Shown: positions 51,315 through 60,578 of the stretch, one piece after another
How positions within the stretch are numbered: the stretch's first letter is position 1
How the letters are laid out: each line of letters begins with the position of its first letter
Origin: Leptobacterium_A meishanense
GTDB taxonomy: Bacteria > Bacteroidota > Bacteroidia > Flavobacteriales > Flavobacteriaceae
NCBI RefSeq assembly: GCF_037645805.1
Contig: NZ_JBBEXE010000003.1
Coordinates: 124,001-188,000, forward strand
Direction of reading: 5' to 3'
DNA length: 64,000 nt
Program-made: the position numbers and the translations under genes
The notes under the pieces: model-generated
The model's input: only the letters and a program-made list of their open reading frames with translations
Databases searched by the model: none
Told to the model about the DNA's origin: nothing

Positions 51315-52268
51315 ATGAAGGGAATTATATATAGATCTACAGGGAGTTGGTATACTGTAAAAGCAGCAGATGGAGCTTTTTATGAGAGCAGGATAAAAGG
51401 AAAATTCCGTATAAAAGGTATTAAAAGTACCAATCCGTTAGCCGTAGGTGATGAAGTGGCTATAAAGCTGGAAAATGTAGGAGGGAAAACTATGGGGATT
51501 ATCACAAAAATATACGATAGAAAAAACTATATTATCCGAAAATCGGTAAAACTGTCCAAACGTACCCATATCATTGCTGCTAATGTAGACCAGGCATTTT
51601 TATTGGTTACATTAAACAACCCTACCACCTATACCATATTCATTGATCGTTTCTTGGTCACGGCAGAAGCATACAGCATTAAGGTTGTTATTTTGTTTAA
51701 TAAAATAGATGTCTATAATGCGGATGAATTAGCAGAAATAAAGTATCTGGCCGCATTGTACCGGAAAATAGGATATGAATGTATTGGGATATCAGCGCTT
51801 ACTGGGCAAAATGTTGACAAGGTAAAAAAACTCATGGAAGGAAAAGTAAATATCTTTGCCGGTCATTCAGGTGTGGGAAAATCGACGCTGATTAATACGA
51901 TAGCTCCTGAAATGAGCTTAAAGACAGCGGCATTATCCAAACAACATAAGCAAGGCCAGCACACCACTACATTTGCAGAAATGTACGATTTAGGTTTTAG
52001 CGCAAAAATAATAGACACGCCAGGCATAAAAGGATTTGGTTTAGTAGATATGGAGAAAGAAGAGCTTAGTGATTATTTCCCAGAATTTCTAGCCATAAAA
52101 AGCCAATGTAAATTCAATAATTGTTTACATATAGATGAACCAAAATGTGCAGTGAAGCAAGCGTTGGAAAATGGCAAAATTGCGTGGAGCCGTTATAAAA
52201 GTTACCGGCAAATCTTAGAAGGAGATGAAGAAAACTATCGGACGGATATTTATGAATCCGATGACTAG
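51315..52268 (+). CDS. rsgA: Ribosome small-subunit-dependent GTPase RsgA
   Basis: This is a 317-residue circularly permuted GTPase. The N-terminal OB-fold domain is followed by G4 (NKIDVY), then the P-loop GHSGVGKST (183-191) and G3 (DTPG). A C-terminal zinc finger is formed by CKFNNCLHIDEPKC. RsgA helps late maturation of the 30S subunit. Four 11-nt repeats lie between it and dtd. Confidence 0.96.
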   Translation: MKGIIYRSTGSWYTVKAADGAFYESRIKGKFRIKGIKSTNPLAVGDEVAIKLENVGGKTMGIITKIYDRKNYIIRKSVKLSKRTHIIAANVDQAFLLVTLNNPTTYTIFIDRFLVTAEAYSIKVVILFNKIDVYNADELAEIKYLAALYRKIGYECIGISALTGQNVDKVKKLMEGKVNIFAGHSGVGKSTLINTIAPEMSLKTAALSKQHKQGQHTTTFAEMYDLGFSAKIIDTPGIKGFGLVDMEKEELSDYFPEFLAIKSQCKFNNCLHIDEPKCAVKQALENGKIAWSRYKSYRQILEGDEENYRTDIYESDD

Positions 52269-52271
52269 AAG

Positions 52272-52315
52272 AAACAATAAATAAACAATAAATAAACAAT
52301 AAATAAACAATAAAA
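52272..52315 (+). repeat. Four tandem 11-nt repeats upstream of dtd
   Basis: AAACAATAAAT is repeated almost four times (starts 52272, 52283, 52294 and 52305) in the 54-nt gap between rsgA and the dtd ATG at 52323. The unit length equals about one helical turn. It could change in copy number by slippage and alter dtd translation (inference). Confidence 0.85.
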
Positions 52316-52322
52316 CTAAAAA

Positions 52323-52775
52323 ATGCGTGCTGTTATTCAAAGAGTATCACAAGCATCTGTAACCGTGGAAGGAAAAAGAACAGCGTCCATTGGCAAAGGG
52401 CTTTTAATTTTATTGGGGATAGAAGATCTTGATAATCCGGAAGATATTAAATGGCTCTCCGAAAAAATTGCACGACTCCGTATTTTTAATGATGAAAATG
52501 GTGTTATGAACAACTCGTTGTTAGATGAAAATGGCGATGCTATTGTTGTCAGTCAATTTACATTACATGCAGCTACCAAAAAAGGCAATCGGCCATCATA
52601 TGTTAAAGCAGCTAAGCCCGATATAGCGATTCTTTTATATGAACAATTTGTAGCAAAACTAGAAAAAGAGTTAGGGAAAAAAGTAGGCACCGGAATTTTT
52701 GGTGCTGATATGAAAGTATCTATAGTAAATGATGGTCCGGTGACAATTATAATAGATACCAAATCAAAAGAATAA
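52323..52775 (+). CDS. dtd: D-aminoacyl-tRNA deacylase
   Basis: This is a 150-residue chirality-checking hydrolase that removes D-amino acids (and glycine mischarged on tRNA-Ala in the family) from tRNA. MRAVIQRVSQASVTV, the conserved SQFTLHAATKKGNRPSYVKA and the Gly-cisPro region NDGPVTIIID are present. It lies 17 nt upstream of the MazG-like gene, in the same direction as rsgA. Confidence 0.96.
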   Translation: MRAVIQRVSQASVTVEGKRTASIGKGLLILLGIEDLDNPEDIKWLSEKIARLRIFNDENGVMNNSLLDENGDAIVVSQFTLHAATKKGNRPSYVKAAKPDIAILLYEQFVAKLEKELGKKVGTGIFGADMKVSIVNDGPVTIIIDTKSKE

Positions 52776-52791
52776 ATAAAAAGTATATCAA

Positions 52792-53118
52792 ATGATCTTG
52801 AAAAATGCACAAAAACAGGTTGATGATTGGATAAAAGAACATGGAGTCCGTTATTTTAACGAACTCACAAATATGGCACAACTTACGGAAGAGGTGGGAG
52901 AAGTAGCCCGTATTATTGCCCGTCGGTATGGGGAGCAAAGTGAAAAAGAAAGTGACAAAGAAAAAGATCTAGGTGAAGAACTGGCCGATGTTGTTTTTGT
53001 AGTTTTATGCTTGGCCAACCAAACAGGGATAGACCTTCAAGAGGTATTTGAAAAACGGATGGATAAAAAAACAAAACGTGATCATGACAGGCATCACAGC
53101 AATAAAAAATTGAAATAA
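52792..53118 (+). CDS. MazG-type nucleotide pyrophosphohydrolase
   Basis: This is a 108-residue all-helical MazG-like enzyme. The acidic EELADVVFVVLCLANQTGIDL and the upstream LTEEVGEVARIIARRYGEQ carry the metal-binding Glu/Asp pattern (EExxE ... ExxD). It is short for MazG proper and is probably a house-cleaning NTP/dNTP pyrophosphohydrolase. It follows dtd by 16 nt, and an operon is likely. Confidence 0.88.
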   Translation: MILKNAQKQVDDWIKEHGVRYFNELTNMAQLTEEVGEVARIIARRYGEQSEKESDKEKDLGEELADVVFVVLCLANQTGIDLQEVFEKRMDKKTKRDHDRHHSNKKLK

Positions 53119-53224
53119 ACATTGCTGTTTTTATGATGGTTGACAAACGATAAAAAAACATTGACAAACTCAGATAAGGTTATTTAGTCTAGCTTAAGAA
53201 ATACAAATTCTATATAAAAACCAG

Positions 53225-54460
53225 GTGGATCTTCGAATAGCGACAAATCATAAAAAAATATCTGCTGAAATAAAAGTCACAGGGTCGAAAAGTGAGAGTA
53301 ACCGTGTGTTGCTGTTGCAAGCGTTATATCCCAATATCACTATTGAAAACCTATCTAATGCAGACGATACACAATTAATGCAGCAAGCATTACAATCAAA
53401 AGCTGCTGTTATAGACATTCATCATGCGGGTACGGCCATGCGTTTTTTAGCATCCTATTTTGCCATACAGGAAGGGAGCCAAATACAACTTACAGGATCT
53501 AAACGAATGAAAGAACGGCCCATTGAAATTTTGATAGATGCATTAAGACAATTAGGTGCAGACATTGATTATGAAGAAAATGAAGGCTATCCACCATTAA
53601 GGATAAAAGGCAAGAATATTACAAAAAATGAAGTAATTCTCAAAGCGAATGTTAGCAGTCAATACATATCCTCCTTGTTGTTGATTGCACCAAAGCTGCA
53701 AAATGGGTTGCAGTTGACCTTAAAAGGAACCATCACCTCATTGCCCTATTTAAAAATGACCCTTTCGCTATTGAATGAGCTAGGGATAAAAACACATTTT
53801 AAAGCCAACAAAATAAAGGTATTCCCTAAAAATGATATAGCAGATGTTCAAATAACGGTAGAATCTGATTGGAGCTCCGCTTCCTATTTCTATAGTATTG
53901 TTGCATTATCTGATGAAGGGACAGAGATTGGACTATCATCCTATAAGCAAAACAGCATACAAGGCGACGGAGTTTTAGCGACATTATATGAAAACTTTGG
54001 CGTGAAAACTACATTTTATGAAAACCAAATAATACTCACAAAGGAAGCAAAACCAATTATAAAAAACTTTCATACAAATTTGGTTAATGCTCCGGACATT
54101 GCCCAAACTATTGCAGTAACTTGCTATGGGTTAGGTATAGGTTGTCATCTCACAGGGCTTCATACCTTAAAAATTAAAGAAACTGACCGGTTAGAAGCAT
54201 TGTACACAGAACTTATGAAATTAGGAGCCAATATCAATGTGACTGATGAGGCATTGACTTTAGTGCCCTCGGAAAATATTAAAAGTGAAGCTGCCATAGA
54301 CACCTATAATGACCATCGGATGGCAATGGCTTTTGCGCCGTTGGCAATACGAGTGCCCATAATCATTAAAAATGCTGAAGTTGTTTCAAAATCATATCCT
54401 GATTTTTGGAAAGACATGGAAAAATTACAGTTCAATATAGAGCACTTAAAAAGAGCGTAG
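53225..54460 (+). CDS. aroA: EPSP synthase (3-phosphoshikimate 1-carboxyvinyltransferase)
   Basis: This is a 411-residue shikimate-pathway enzyme, starting at GTG 53225. TGSKSESNRVLLLQAL, GTAMRFLASYFA, SSQYISSLLLIAPKL, IKETDRLEALYTEL and DTYNDHRMAMAFAPLA are all recognisable. The residue after GTAMRF is Leu, where many EPSP synthases have Leu/Thr plus Ala/Gly. It is separate from the pheA/tyrA operon but serves the same pathway. Confidence 0.93.
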   Translation: MDLRIATNHKKISAEIKVTGSKSESNRVLLLQALYPNITIENLSNADDTQLMQQALQSKAAVIDIHHAGTAMRFLASYFAIQEGSQIQLTGSKRMKERPIEILIDALRQLGADIDYEENEGYPPLRIKGKNITKNEVILKANVSSQYISSLLLIAPKLQNGLQLTLKGTITSLPYLKMTLSLLNELGIKTHFKANKIKVFPKNDIADVQITVESDWSSASYFYSIVALSDEGTEIGLSSYKQNSIQGDGVLATLYENFGVKTTFYENQIILTKEAKPIIKNFHTNLVNAPDIAQTIAVTCYGLGIGCHLTGLHTLKIKETDRLEALYTELMKLGANINVTDEALTLVPSENIKSEAAIDTYNDHRMAMAFAPLAIRVPIIIKNAEVVSKSYPDFWKDMEKLQFNIEHLKRA

Positions 54461-54491
54461 TGCCCAAAAACCTAAATATTTCTTTATTTCC

Positions 54492-54523
54492 TTGACAACC
54501 CCTATACTGAGGTTGTATATTTG
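54492..54523 (+). promoter_or_regulatory. queA promoter
   Basis: TTG (54492-54494), 21 nt, then TATATTTG (54516-54523), a full match to TAnnTTTG. The ATG of queA lies 29 nt downstream. Confidence 0.7.
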
Positions 54524-54552
54524 CTGCCTTTAAACAAAACCACAAAAAACCT

Positions 54553-55602
54553 ATGAAATTATCACATTTTAACTTTGACCTGCCAAAAGAGTTGCTTGCA
54601 GAATATCCATCAGAAAACAGAGATGAAGCCCGCTTAATGGTAGTGGACAGAGCTAAAAAAACCATAGAACATAAATTATTTAAGGACCTTGTTGATTATT
54701 TTGAAGAGGGAGATGTTATGGTGCTTAACAATACGAAAGTATTTCCGGCCCGGTTATTTGGAAACAAAGAAAAAACGGGTGCTCGTATAGAAGTGTTTTT
54801 GTTAAGAGAACTCAATATCGAACAACGTCTATGGGATGTGCTTGTAGACCCGGCCCGTAAGATCAGGATTGGAAATAAATTGTATTTTGGCGAAGATGAA
54901 AGCCTTGTGGCTGAAGTAATAGATAATACAACCTCCCGGGGGCGTACCCTTCGTTTTTTATATGATGGATCGTATGAAGAATTCAGAAGAAAACTGAACG
55001 AATTAGGGGAAACACCACTTCCTAAATACATAAAAAGAGACGTTGAACCTGAAGATGAAGAACGGTATCAAACTATTTATGCAAAATATGAAGGAGCTGT
55101 AGCAGCACCAACTGCAGGGTTGCATTTTTCCAAACACTTGCTAAAAAGATTAGAAATAAAAGGTATTAACCTTGCTGAAATAACCCTCCACGTAGGATTA
55201 GGAACCTTTAACCCGGTAGAAGTAGAAGACCTGTCCAAACATAAAATGGATAGTGAGGAACTGATTATAGACACACGGGCATGTGAAATTATAAATGCTG
55301 CCAAAGTAGATAGAAAACGCGTATGTGCAGTAGGTACAACTGTAATGCGCGGTCTAGAAAGCTCTGTGTCATCAGAACAAACGTTAAACCCATATGAAGG
55401 ATGGACCAATAAGTTTATCTTCCCCCCGTATGATTTTAACATAGCTGATTGTATGATTACAAATTTCCATACACCGAAGTCAACACTTTTGATGATGGTA
55501 TCTGCTTTTGCCGGACATGACCTTATCAAGAAAGCATATGATGAAGCCATTAAAGAAAAGTATAAGTTCTATTCATATGGCGATGCCATGCTTATTATAT
55601 AA
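54553..55602 (+). CDS. queA: tRNA preQ1(34) S-adenosylmethionine ribosyltransferase QueA
   Basis: This 349-residue enzyme transfers and isomerises the ribosyl group of SAM onto 7-aminomethyl-7-deazaguanine in tRNA to give epoxyqueuosine. MVLNNTKVFPARLFG, APTAGLHFSKHLLKRLE, LHVGLGTFNPVEVEDL and TNFHTPKSTLLMMVSAF are diagnostic. The YhhQ-type transporter at 10.3 kb could supply its precursor. Confidence 0.96.
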   Translation: MKLSHFNFDLPKELLAEYPSENRDEARLMVVDRAKKTIEHKLFKDLVDYFEEGDVMVLNNTKVFPARLFGNKEKTGARIEVFLLRELNIEQRLWDVLVDPARKIRIGNKLYFGEDESLVAEVIDNTTSRGRTLRFLYDGSYEEFRRKLNELGETPLPKYIKRDVEPEDEERYQTIYAKYEGAVAAPTAGLHFSKHLLKRLEIKGINLAEITLHVGLGTFNPVEVEDLSKHKMDSEELIIDTRACEIINAAKVDRKRVCAVGTTVMRGLESSVSSEQTLNPYEGWTNKFIFPPYDFNIADCMITNFHTPKSTLLMMVSAFAGHDLIKKAYDEAIKEKYKFYSYGDAMLII

Positions 55603-55623
55603 AGTAATATGATGAAGATAATG

Positions 55624-55647
55624 GCCCTGTTCTCGCAGGGCTTTTTT
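55624..55647 (+). terminator. Terminator after queA
   Basis: GCCCTG (55624-55629) pairs with CAGGGC (55636-55641) around TTCTCG, followed by six T residues. Confidence 0.85.
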
Positions 55648-55673
55648 ATTATAACCATCATGCATAAAACCTA

Positions 55674-55681
55674 TATCTTTG
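55674..55681 (+). promoter_or_regulatory. -7 box of rlmN
   Basis: TATCTTTG, a full TAnnTTTG match, ends 7 nt before the rlmN ATG, so the 5' leader would be near zero. Confidence 0.6.
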
Positions 55682-55688
55682 CAGGATA

Positions 55689-56732
55689 ATGACGGAAGCC
55701 AAAAAAGACATACGTGCACTTGCTAAAGAGGAACTCAGAACGTTTTTTGTTCAAAATGAAGACAAAGCTTTTCGAGGAGATCAAGTGTATGAATGGTTGT
55801 GGAACAAAGGAGCGCATTCCTTTGAAGAAATGACCAATTTGTCTTTAAAAACACGTGAGATCCTTTCAGCACATTTTGTAATCAACCACATTCATGTAGA
55901 CAAGCTCCAACGGAGCAGCGATGGCACAATCAAAAATGCAGTCCGGTTACATGACGGTTTGATAGTTGAATCCGTGTTGATTCCCACAGACACCCGAACA
56001 ACAGCGTGTGTCTCCAGTCAAGTAGGATGTAGTCTAGACTGCAAATTTTGCGCAACAGCCCGCTTAAAACGAATGCGAAACCTTACCCCCGATGAAATAT
56101 ACGATCAAGTAATGGCCATTCACCGCCAAAGCCAATTATATTATAATAGGCCGCTTTCCAACATTGTATTTATGGGAATGGGTGAGCCGCTTATGAATTA
56201 CAATAATGTTATAAAAGCCATTGCTAAAATTACCGGTAAAGAAGGATTGGGGATGTCACCCAGGCGCATTACAGTATCCACATCTGGAGTCCCTAAAATG
56301 ATTAAAAAAATGGCAGATGAAAGTGTAAAGTTTAAACTTGCCGTTTCATTGCATTCCGCTATAGAAGAGGTTCGAACATCTATTATGCCATTTAATGAGC
56401 ATTTCTCATTAAGAGAACTTCGGGAAGCATTGGAATACTGGTACCGTAAAACTAAAAGCAAGATTACTTATGAATATATTGTTTGGAAAGGCATCAATGA
56501 TAGGCAAGAAGACATAGAGGCTCTCATTACCTTTTGCAAATTTGCCCCTGCCAAAGTAAACCTTATAGAATATAACCCTATAGATGATGGGATGTTTCAG
56601 CAAGCAGAAGAAAGTATAATTAATCAATACATAACACAATTAGAACAACACAATATCACCGTTACTGTTCGTCGTTCCCGTGGAAAAGACATAGATGCGG
56701 CATGCGGACAGCTTGCCAATAAGCATAATTAA
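55689..56732 (+). CDS. rlmN: Dual-specificity RNA methyltransferase RlmN
   Basis: This is a 347-residue radical SAM enzyme that methylates C2 of A2503 in 23S rRNA and A37 of some tRNAs. CSLDCKFCA supplies the iron-sulfur cluster cysteines (C114, C118, C121, CxxxCxxC). The SAM/GMGEPL motif is in VFMGMGEPLMNYNNV. The C-terminal mono-methyl Cys is in DIDAACGQL (C339). Confidence 0.96.
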   Translation: MTEAKKDIRALAKEELRTFFVQNEDKAFRGDQVYEWLWNKGAHSFEEMTNLSLKTREILSAHFVINHIHVDKLQRSSDGTIKNAVRLHDGLIVESVLIPTDTRTTACVSSQVGCSLDCKFCATARLKRMRNLTPDEIYDQVMAIHRQSQLYYNRPLSNIVFMGMGEPLMNYNNVIKAIAKITGKEGLGMSPRRITVSTSGVPKMIKKMADESVKFKLAVSLHSAIEEVRTSIMPFNEHFSLRELREALEYWYRKTKSKITYEYIVWKGINDRQEDIEALITFCKFAPAKVNLIEYNPIDDGMFQQAEESIINQYITQLEQHNITVTVRRSRGKDIDAACGQLANKHN

Positions 56733-56751
56733 TATTATTTAATTGAAACCG

Positions 56752-56759
56752 TATCTTTG
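56752..56759 (+). promoter_or_regulatory. -7 box of the polyprenyl synthase gene
   Basis: TATCTTTG ends 8 nt before the ATG of the polyprenyl synthase gene, another near-leaderless promoter. Confidence 0.55.
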
Positions 56760-56767
56760 AATCCTAT

Positions 56768-57745
56768 ATGAAGCTTGTAGAACAAATAAAAGCACCTATA
56801 CATGAAGAAATGGAACTTTTTGAGAAAAAGTTCTACGAATCCATGTCTTCTAAAGTAGCGCTCCTCAATCGTATTACCTACTACATCGTTAACAGAAAGG
56901 GAAAACAAATGCGCCCCATGTTTGTGTTTTTAGTTGCAAAAATGGTGTCAGGAGGAAAAGTAAATGAACGTACATACAGAGGAGCTTCGGTCATTGAGTT
57001 AATTCACACAGCGACCTTGGTACATGACGATGTAGTGGATGATAGTAACCGTCGCAGGGGGTTCTTTTCCATTAATGCCTTGTGGAAAAACAAAATTGCC
57101 GTTTTAGTTGGTGATTACCTCTTATCAAAAGGCTTACTGCTCTCTATTGATAATAATGACTTTGACTTATTAAAAATTATCTCGGTGGCAGTTCGTGAAA
57201 TGAGTGAAGGGGAATTGCTTCAAATAGAAAAAGCCCGAAGGTTGGATATCACAGAAGCGGTTTACTATGAAATTATCCGTCAAAAAACAGCGACACTTAT
57301 AGCAGCTTGTTGCAGTTTGGGGGCTTGTTCCGTAAAACCGGGTTCGCCTGAAGTAGAAAAGATGCGCAAGTTTGGCGAACTTATAGGAATGGCCTTTCAA
57401 ATAAAAGATGATATGTTTGATTACACCGATGGACCTATAGGAAAACCCACAGGAATTGATATCAAAGAACAGAAAATGACACTTCCGCTTATATATACAC
57501 TCAATAATTGTGACAAAAAAGAAAAAAGCTGGCTCATTAACTCCATAAAAAACCATAACAAGGATAAAAAACGGGTTAAAAAAGTGATCAAATTTGTTAA
57601 AGACAGTGGAGGGTTGGATTACGCTGAAAAAAAGATGGCCACATTTCAAGAAGAAGCCCTCCGTTTACTTGCTGAATACCCCGATTCCGAACATAAAATA
57701 GCGTTGCGAACAATGGTCAACTACGTTATTGAGCGGAAAAAGTAA
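56768..57745 (+). CDS. Polyprenyl diphosphate synthase
   Basis: This is a 325-residue trans-isoprenyl diphosphate synthase of the IspB type. The first Asp-rich motif HDDVVDDSNRRRG and the second, FQIKDDMFDYT, are both intact, and KGKQMRPMFVFL precedes the first. The length and motif context fit a long-chain synthase making the side chain of menaquinone, the usual quinone of Bacteroidota; the chain length cannot be read reliably. Confidence 0.9.
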   Translation: MKLVEQIKAPIHEEMELFEKKFYESMSSKVALLNRITYYIVNRKGKQMRPMFVFLVAKMVSGGKVNERTYRGASVIELIHTATLVHDDVVDDSNRRRGFFSINALWKNKIAVLVGDYLLSKGLLLSIDNNDFDLLKIISVAVREMSEGELLQIEKARRLDITEAVYYEIIRQKTATLIAACCSLGACSVKPGSPEVEKMRKFGELIGMAFQIKDDMFDYTDGPIGKPTGIDIKEQKMTLPLIYTLNNCDKKEKSWLINSIKNHNKDKKRVKKVIKFVKDSGGLDYAEKKMATFQEEALRLLAEYPDSEHKIALRTMVNYVIERKK

Positions 57746-57811
57746 ACAGTATAAATACAAGGGATTAAAAGCTAAATTTCATTATTTTTACTTCATTACA
57801 AAACAAAATAA

Positions 57812-59788
57812 TTGATTACAAAAGCTACCATAGACAAAGTATTTGATGCGGCCCGTGTGGAGGAAGTAATAGGGGACTTTGTGCAGCTAAAAAAAACGGG
57901 GGCAAACTATAAAGGGTTGAGCCCTTTCACTGATGAACGCACCCCCAGTTTTGTAGTTTCGCCGGTAAAACAAATATGGAAAGACTTTAGTAGTGGAAAA
58001 GGAGGGAATGTGGTGGCATTTTTGATGGAACATGAACATTTCACTTATCCGGAAGCCATAAAGCACCTCGCTAAAAAATACAATATTGAAATAGAAGAAA
58101 CCGAACAGACCAATGAAGAAAAAGAAAAAGCCAATGAGCGGGAAAGTATGTACTTGGTTTCTGAATATGCCCAAAAATATTTTGAAGAGACCCTATGGAA
58201 CACAGAGCAAGGAAAAGCAATAGGCTTAACCTATTTTAAAGAAAGAGAGTTTACGGATCAAACTATTAAAAAATTTGGGTTAGGGTATTCCTTAGATGAA
58301 TGGGAAGCCTTTACTAAAGAAGCCCTTTCAAAAGGGTATAACCTTGAATTTTTAGAAAGAACAGGGCTTACCATTGTAAAAGAAGGCATAGGGCCTGATA
58401 CTCAAAACAAACAATTTGACCGCTTTAAGGGACGTGTCATATTCCCTATCCATTCCATGAGTGGACGTGTATTGGGATTTGGTGGCCGTATTTTGAAAAA
58501 TGACAAAAAAGCCGCTAAATACCTGAACTCCCCTGAAAGTGAGATTTATCATAAAAGTAAAATACTTTATGGTATTTACCATGCCAAGCAAGCCATTGCC
58601 AAAGAAGATAACTGTTATTTGGTAGAAGGCTATACTGATGTTATCCAATTTCATCAAACAGGGATTCAAAATGTAGTTGCTTCAAGTGGAACGGCACTGA
58701 CCCCCGAACAGATACGTTTGATAAACCGTCTTACAAAAAACATTACGGTGTTGTTTGATGGGGATGCGGCAGGACTACGCGCTTCTCTACGCGGTATCGA
58801 CTTGATTTTAGAACAGGGAATGAACGTGAAAGTATGTACGTTTCCGGAAGGAGATGACCCGGATAGTTTTGCACGGAAGAACACTTATGAAGACTTGGTG
58901 CTGTACCTTGATGAAAAATCAAAAGATTTTATTCAATTCAAAGCATCGCTGTTGGTAGAGGAGTCCCAAAATGACCCGGTAAAAAAAGCAGGGACGATTC
59001 GGGATATTGTGATGAGTATTTCCAAAATACCAGATAGGATCCAACGAGAAGTTTACCTGCAAGAGTGTGCTAAAATAATGGACATTTCGGAAGAAGTACT
59101 GTTTAACACACTTGCCCAAATTAACCGCAGTGAAATAACAGAAGCAAACAAACGCTATAAGCAGCAGCGAAAAGCTTTTGAGGTAGTAAGGAACGAAGCT
59201 CAAATAGAAAAGGTAGATGTCCAAAATGAATTGGAGCGAAAGATTATTCAGATTTTGCTGCTTTATGGCAATAAAGAAGAAGATTTTGATGATTTCATTT
59301 TAAAAGAGAATGAAAAAGGAGAGTTGACCCTGGAGCCGGAACAACATCGGATGAAAGTATTTGAAAAAATATATTTGGAATTACAACAAGATGAAGTAGA
59401 ACTTACAAACCCTGTATTCAAACAAATATACTATGGCTTAATTTCAAAACTTCATGAAGACGAAAAATTTGTTATAGAAGATTATATTAAGGAAGTACAG
59501 GCAGAAATAGCCTCAGAAATAGCTTCTATTCAAATGGATGAAGAAAAGTACATGCTCCATAATTGGGAACGAAAAAACATATATGTGAAAGATAAAAACT
59601 ATACGGTTCCACAATTAGTTAACGAAACTATTCTAAATCTTCGTTGTTTTCTTATAGATAGACGGGTAGCAGCATTGGGAGAAAAGACCATTGAAAAAAA
59701 AGATGGTAATCACGATGTCTTGGAAGAAATCGTGAATTACCATCAATTAAAAAAGTTGTTATCTAAAAAACTAAATAGGGTTTTGTAG
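57812..59788 (+). CDS. dnaG: DNA primase DnaG lacking zinc-finger ligands
   Basis: This is a 658-residue primase starting at TTG 57812. The N-terminal domain keeps the CHC2 fold pattern (LKKTGANYKGLSPF, DERTPSFVVSPVKQIWKDFS, GNVVAFLMEHE), but the four zinc ligands are replaced by S37, T40, D58 and S61. The TOPRIM catalytic core is intact: LVEGYTDVIQFHQTGIQ, ASSGTALT, LFDGDAAGLRASLRG, FPEGDDPDSF. The C-terminal helicase-binding region follows. It converges directly on the response regulator gene (1 nt gap). Confidence 0.93.
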   Translation: MITKATIDKVFDAARVEEVIGDFVQLKKTGANYKGLSPFTDERTPSFVVSPVKQIWKDFSSGKGGNVVAFLMEHEHFTYPEAIKHLAKKYNIEIEETEQTNEEKEKANERESMYLVSEYAQKYFEETLWNTEQGKAIGLTYFKEREFTDQTIKKFGLGYSLDEWEAFTKEALSKGYNLEFLERTGLTIVKEGIGPDTQNKQFDRFKGRVIFPIHSMSGRVLGFGGRILKNDKKAAKYLNSPESEIYHKSKILYGIYHAKQAIAKEDNCYLVEGYTDVIQFHQTGIQNVVASSGTALTPEQIRLINRLTKNITVLFDGDAAGLRASLRGIDLILEQGMNVKVCTFPEGDDPDSFARKNTYEDLVLYLDEKSKDFIQFKASLLVEESQNDPVKKAGTIRDIVMSISKIPDRIQREVYLQECAKIMDISEEVLFNTLAQINRSEITEANKRYKQQRKAFEVVRNEAQIEKVDVQNELERKIIQILLLYGNKEEDFDDFILKENEKGELTLEPEQHRMKVFEKIYLELQQDEVELTNPVFKQIYYGLISKLHEDEKFVIEDYIKEVQAEIASEIASIQMDEEKYMLHNWERKNIYVKDKNYTVPQLVNETILNLRCFLIDRRVAALGEKTIEKKDGNHDVLEEIVNYHQLKKLLSKKLNRVL

Positions 59789-59789
59789 A

Positions 59790-60422
59790 CTACTGCAACA
59801 ATTCTAAGGCTTTGGCTTGCTGTAATAAGTCAACTAAATTGTCAACATTAAGCTTGCGCATTAATCGAGCTTTGTAAGTACTTACTGTTTTTTCGTTGAG
59901 ATCTAATTCCTCTGCAACATGTTTGTTGCGTTTTCCTGCTGCCAAAAGCTTTAACACCTCAATTTCACGGGTCGATAGTTTCCTAAAGAACCTTCGAGGT
60001 TTGTTAGTTGTTTCGTCAACAGCAAGTCGTTGGGCCAATTCATTAGTAATGAATACTCCACCTCCTACAATCTTTTTGATTGCGTCGGCAATAAGAGCGG
60101 TATCGGCAGTTTTTGCCAAATAACCTGAAGCACCGGCACGCAATGTACTGATAGCATATACGTCCTCTGGCTGACCGCTGTACATTAATACTTTAACTTC
60201 AGGATACTCTTTTTTGATTTTTCGAAGTGCGGTTACCCCGTTAACTTCTGGAATATCCATTTCAAGTAGAATTATATCCGGCTTTTTCTTAGCGAGAAAG
60301 CTGAATAGTTCTGACGTAGTACTTACAGTTCCCGAGATCTGAACTTCCTTAGAGTTGTTCAATACAGCAGCAACTCCTGCTTGTACAATAGGATGGCTAT
60401 CAGCCACAAGAACTTTAATCAT
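59790..60422 (-). CDS. LuxR-type response regulator with altered receiver
   Basis: This is a 210-residue regulator. The receiver domain (1-120) has D8 but Ser9 where the second acidic residue is usual, and Glu54 at the phosphoacceptor position (ILLEMDIPEVNG; the Pro is 4 residues on). S82 (MYSGQPED) and K104 (LAKTAD) are kept. The C-terminal HTH (about 146-210) is typical LuxR: LSTREIEVLKLLAAGKRNKHVAEELDLNEKTVSTYKARLM. No histidine kinase is adjacent. The D-to-E change often mimics phosphorylation, so it may bind DNA without a kinase (inference). Confidence 0.88.
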   Translation of the reverse strand: MIKVLVADSHPIVQAGVAAVLNNSKEVQISGTVSTTSELFSFLAKKKPDIILLEMDIPEVNGVTALRKIKKEYPEVKVLMYSGQPEDVYAISTLRAGASGYLAKTADTALIADAIKKIVGGGVFITNELAQRLAVDETTNKPRRFFRKLSTREIEVLKLLAAGKRNKHVAEELDLNEKTVSTYKARLMRKLNVDNLVDLLQQAKALELLQ

Positions 60423-60578
60423 AATTAAAATGGTTTTTTGTTAATCTATACTGAATTTTAACAAAGCTCAGAGCCAGAAGAACCCTGTTAAAATAATTCT
60501 ATATTACATAGAATCAAAGGTAAAAGTAGTTAAAAAATCTACTTACAACAAAAAGTTAACATATTTTCGCTCTATTGC

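Noticed and set aside
52272..52315. A short CRISPR or phage-att-like repeat
   Set aside because: Units are adjacent without spacers, and there is no integrase or cas gene nearby.
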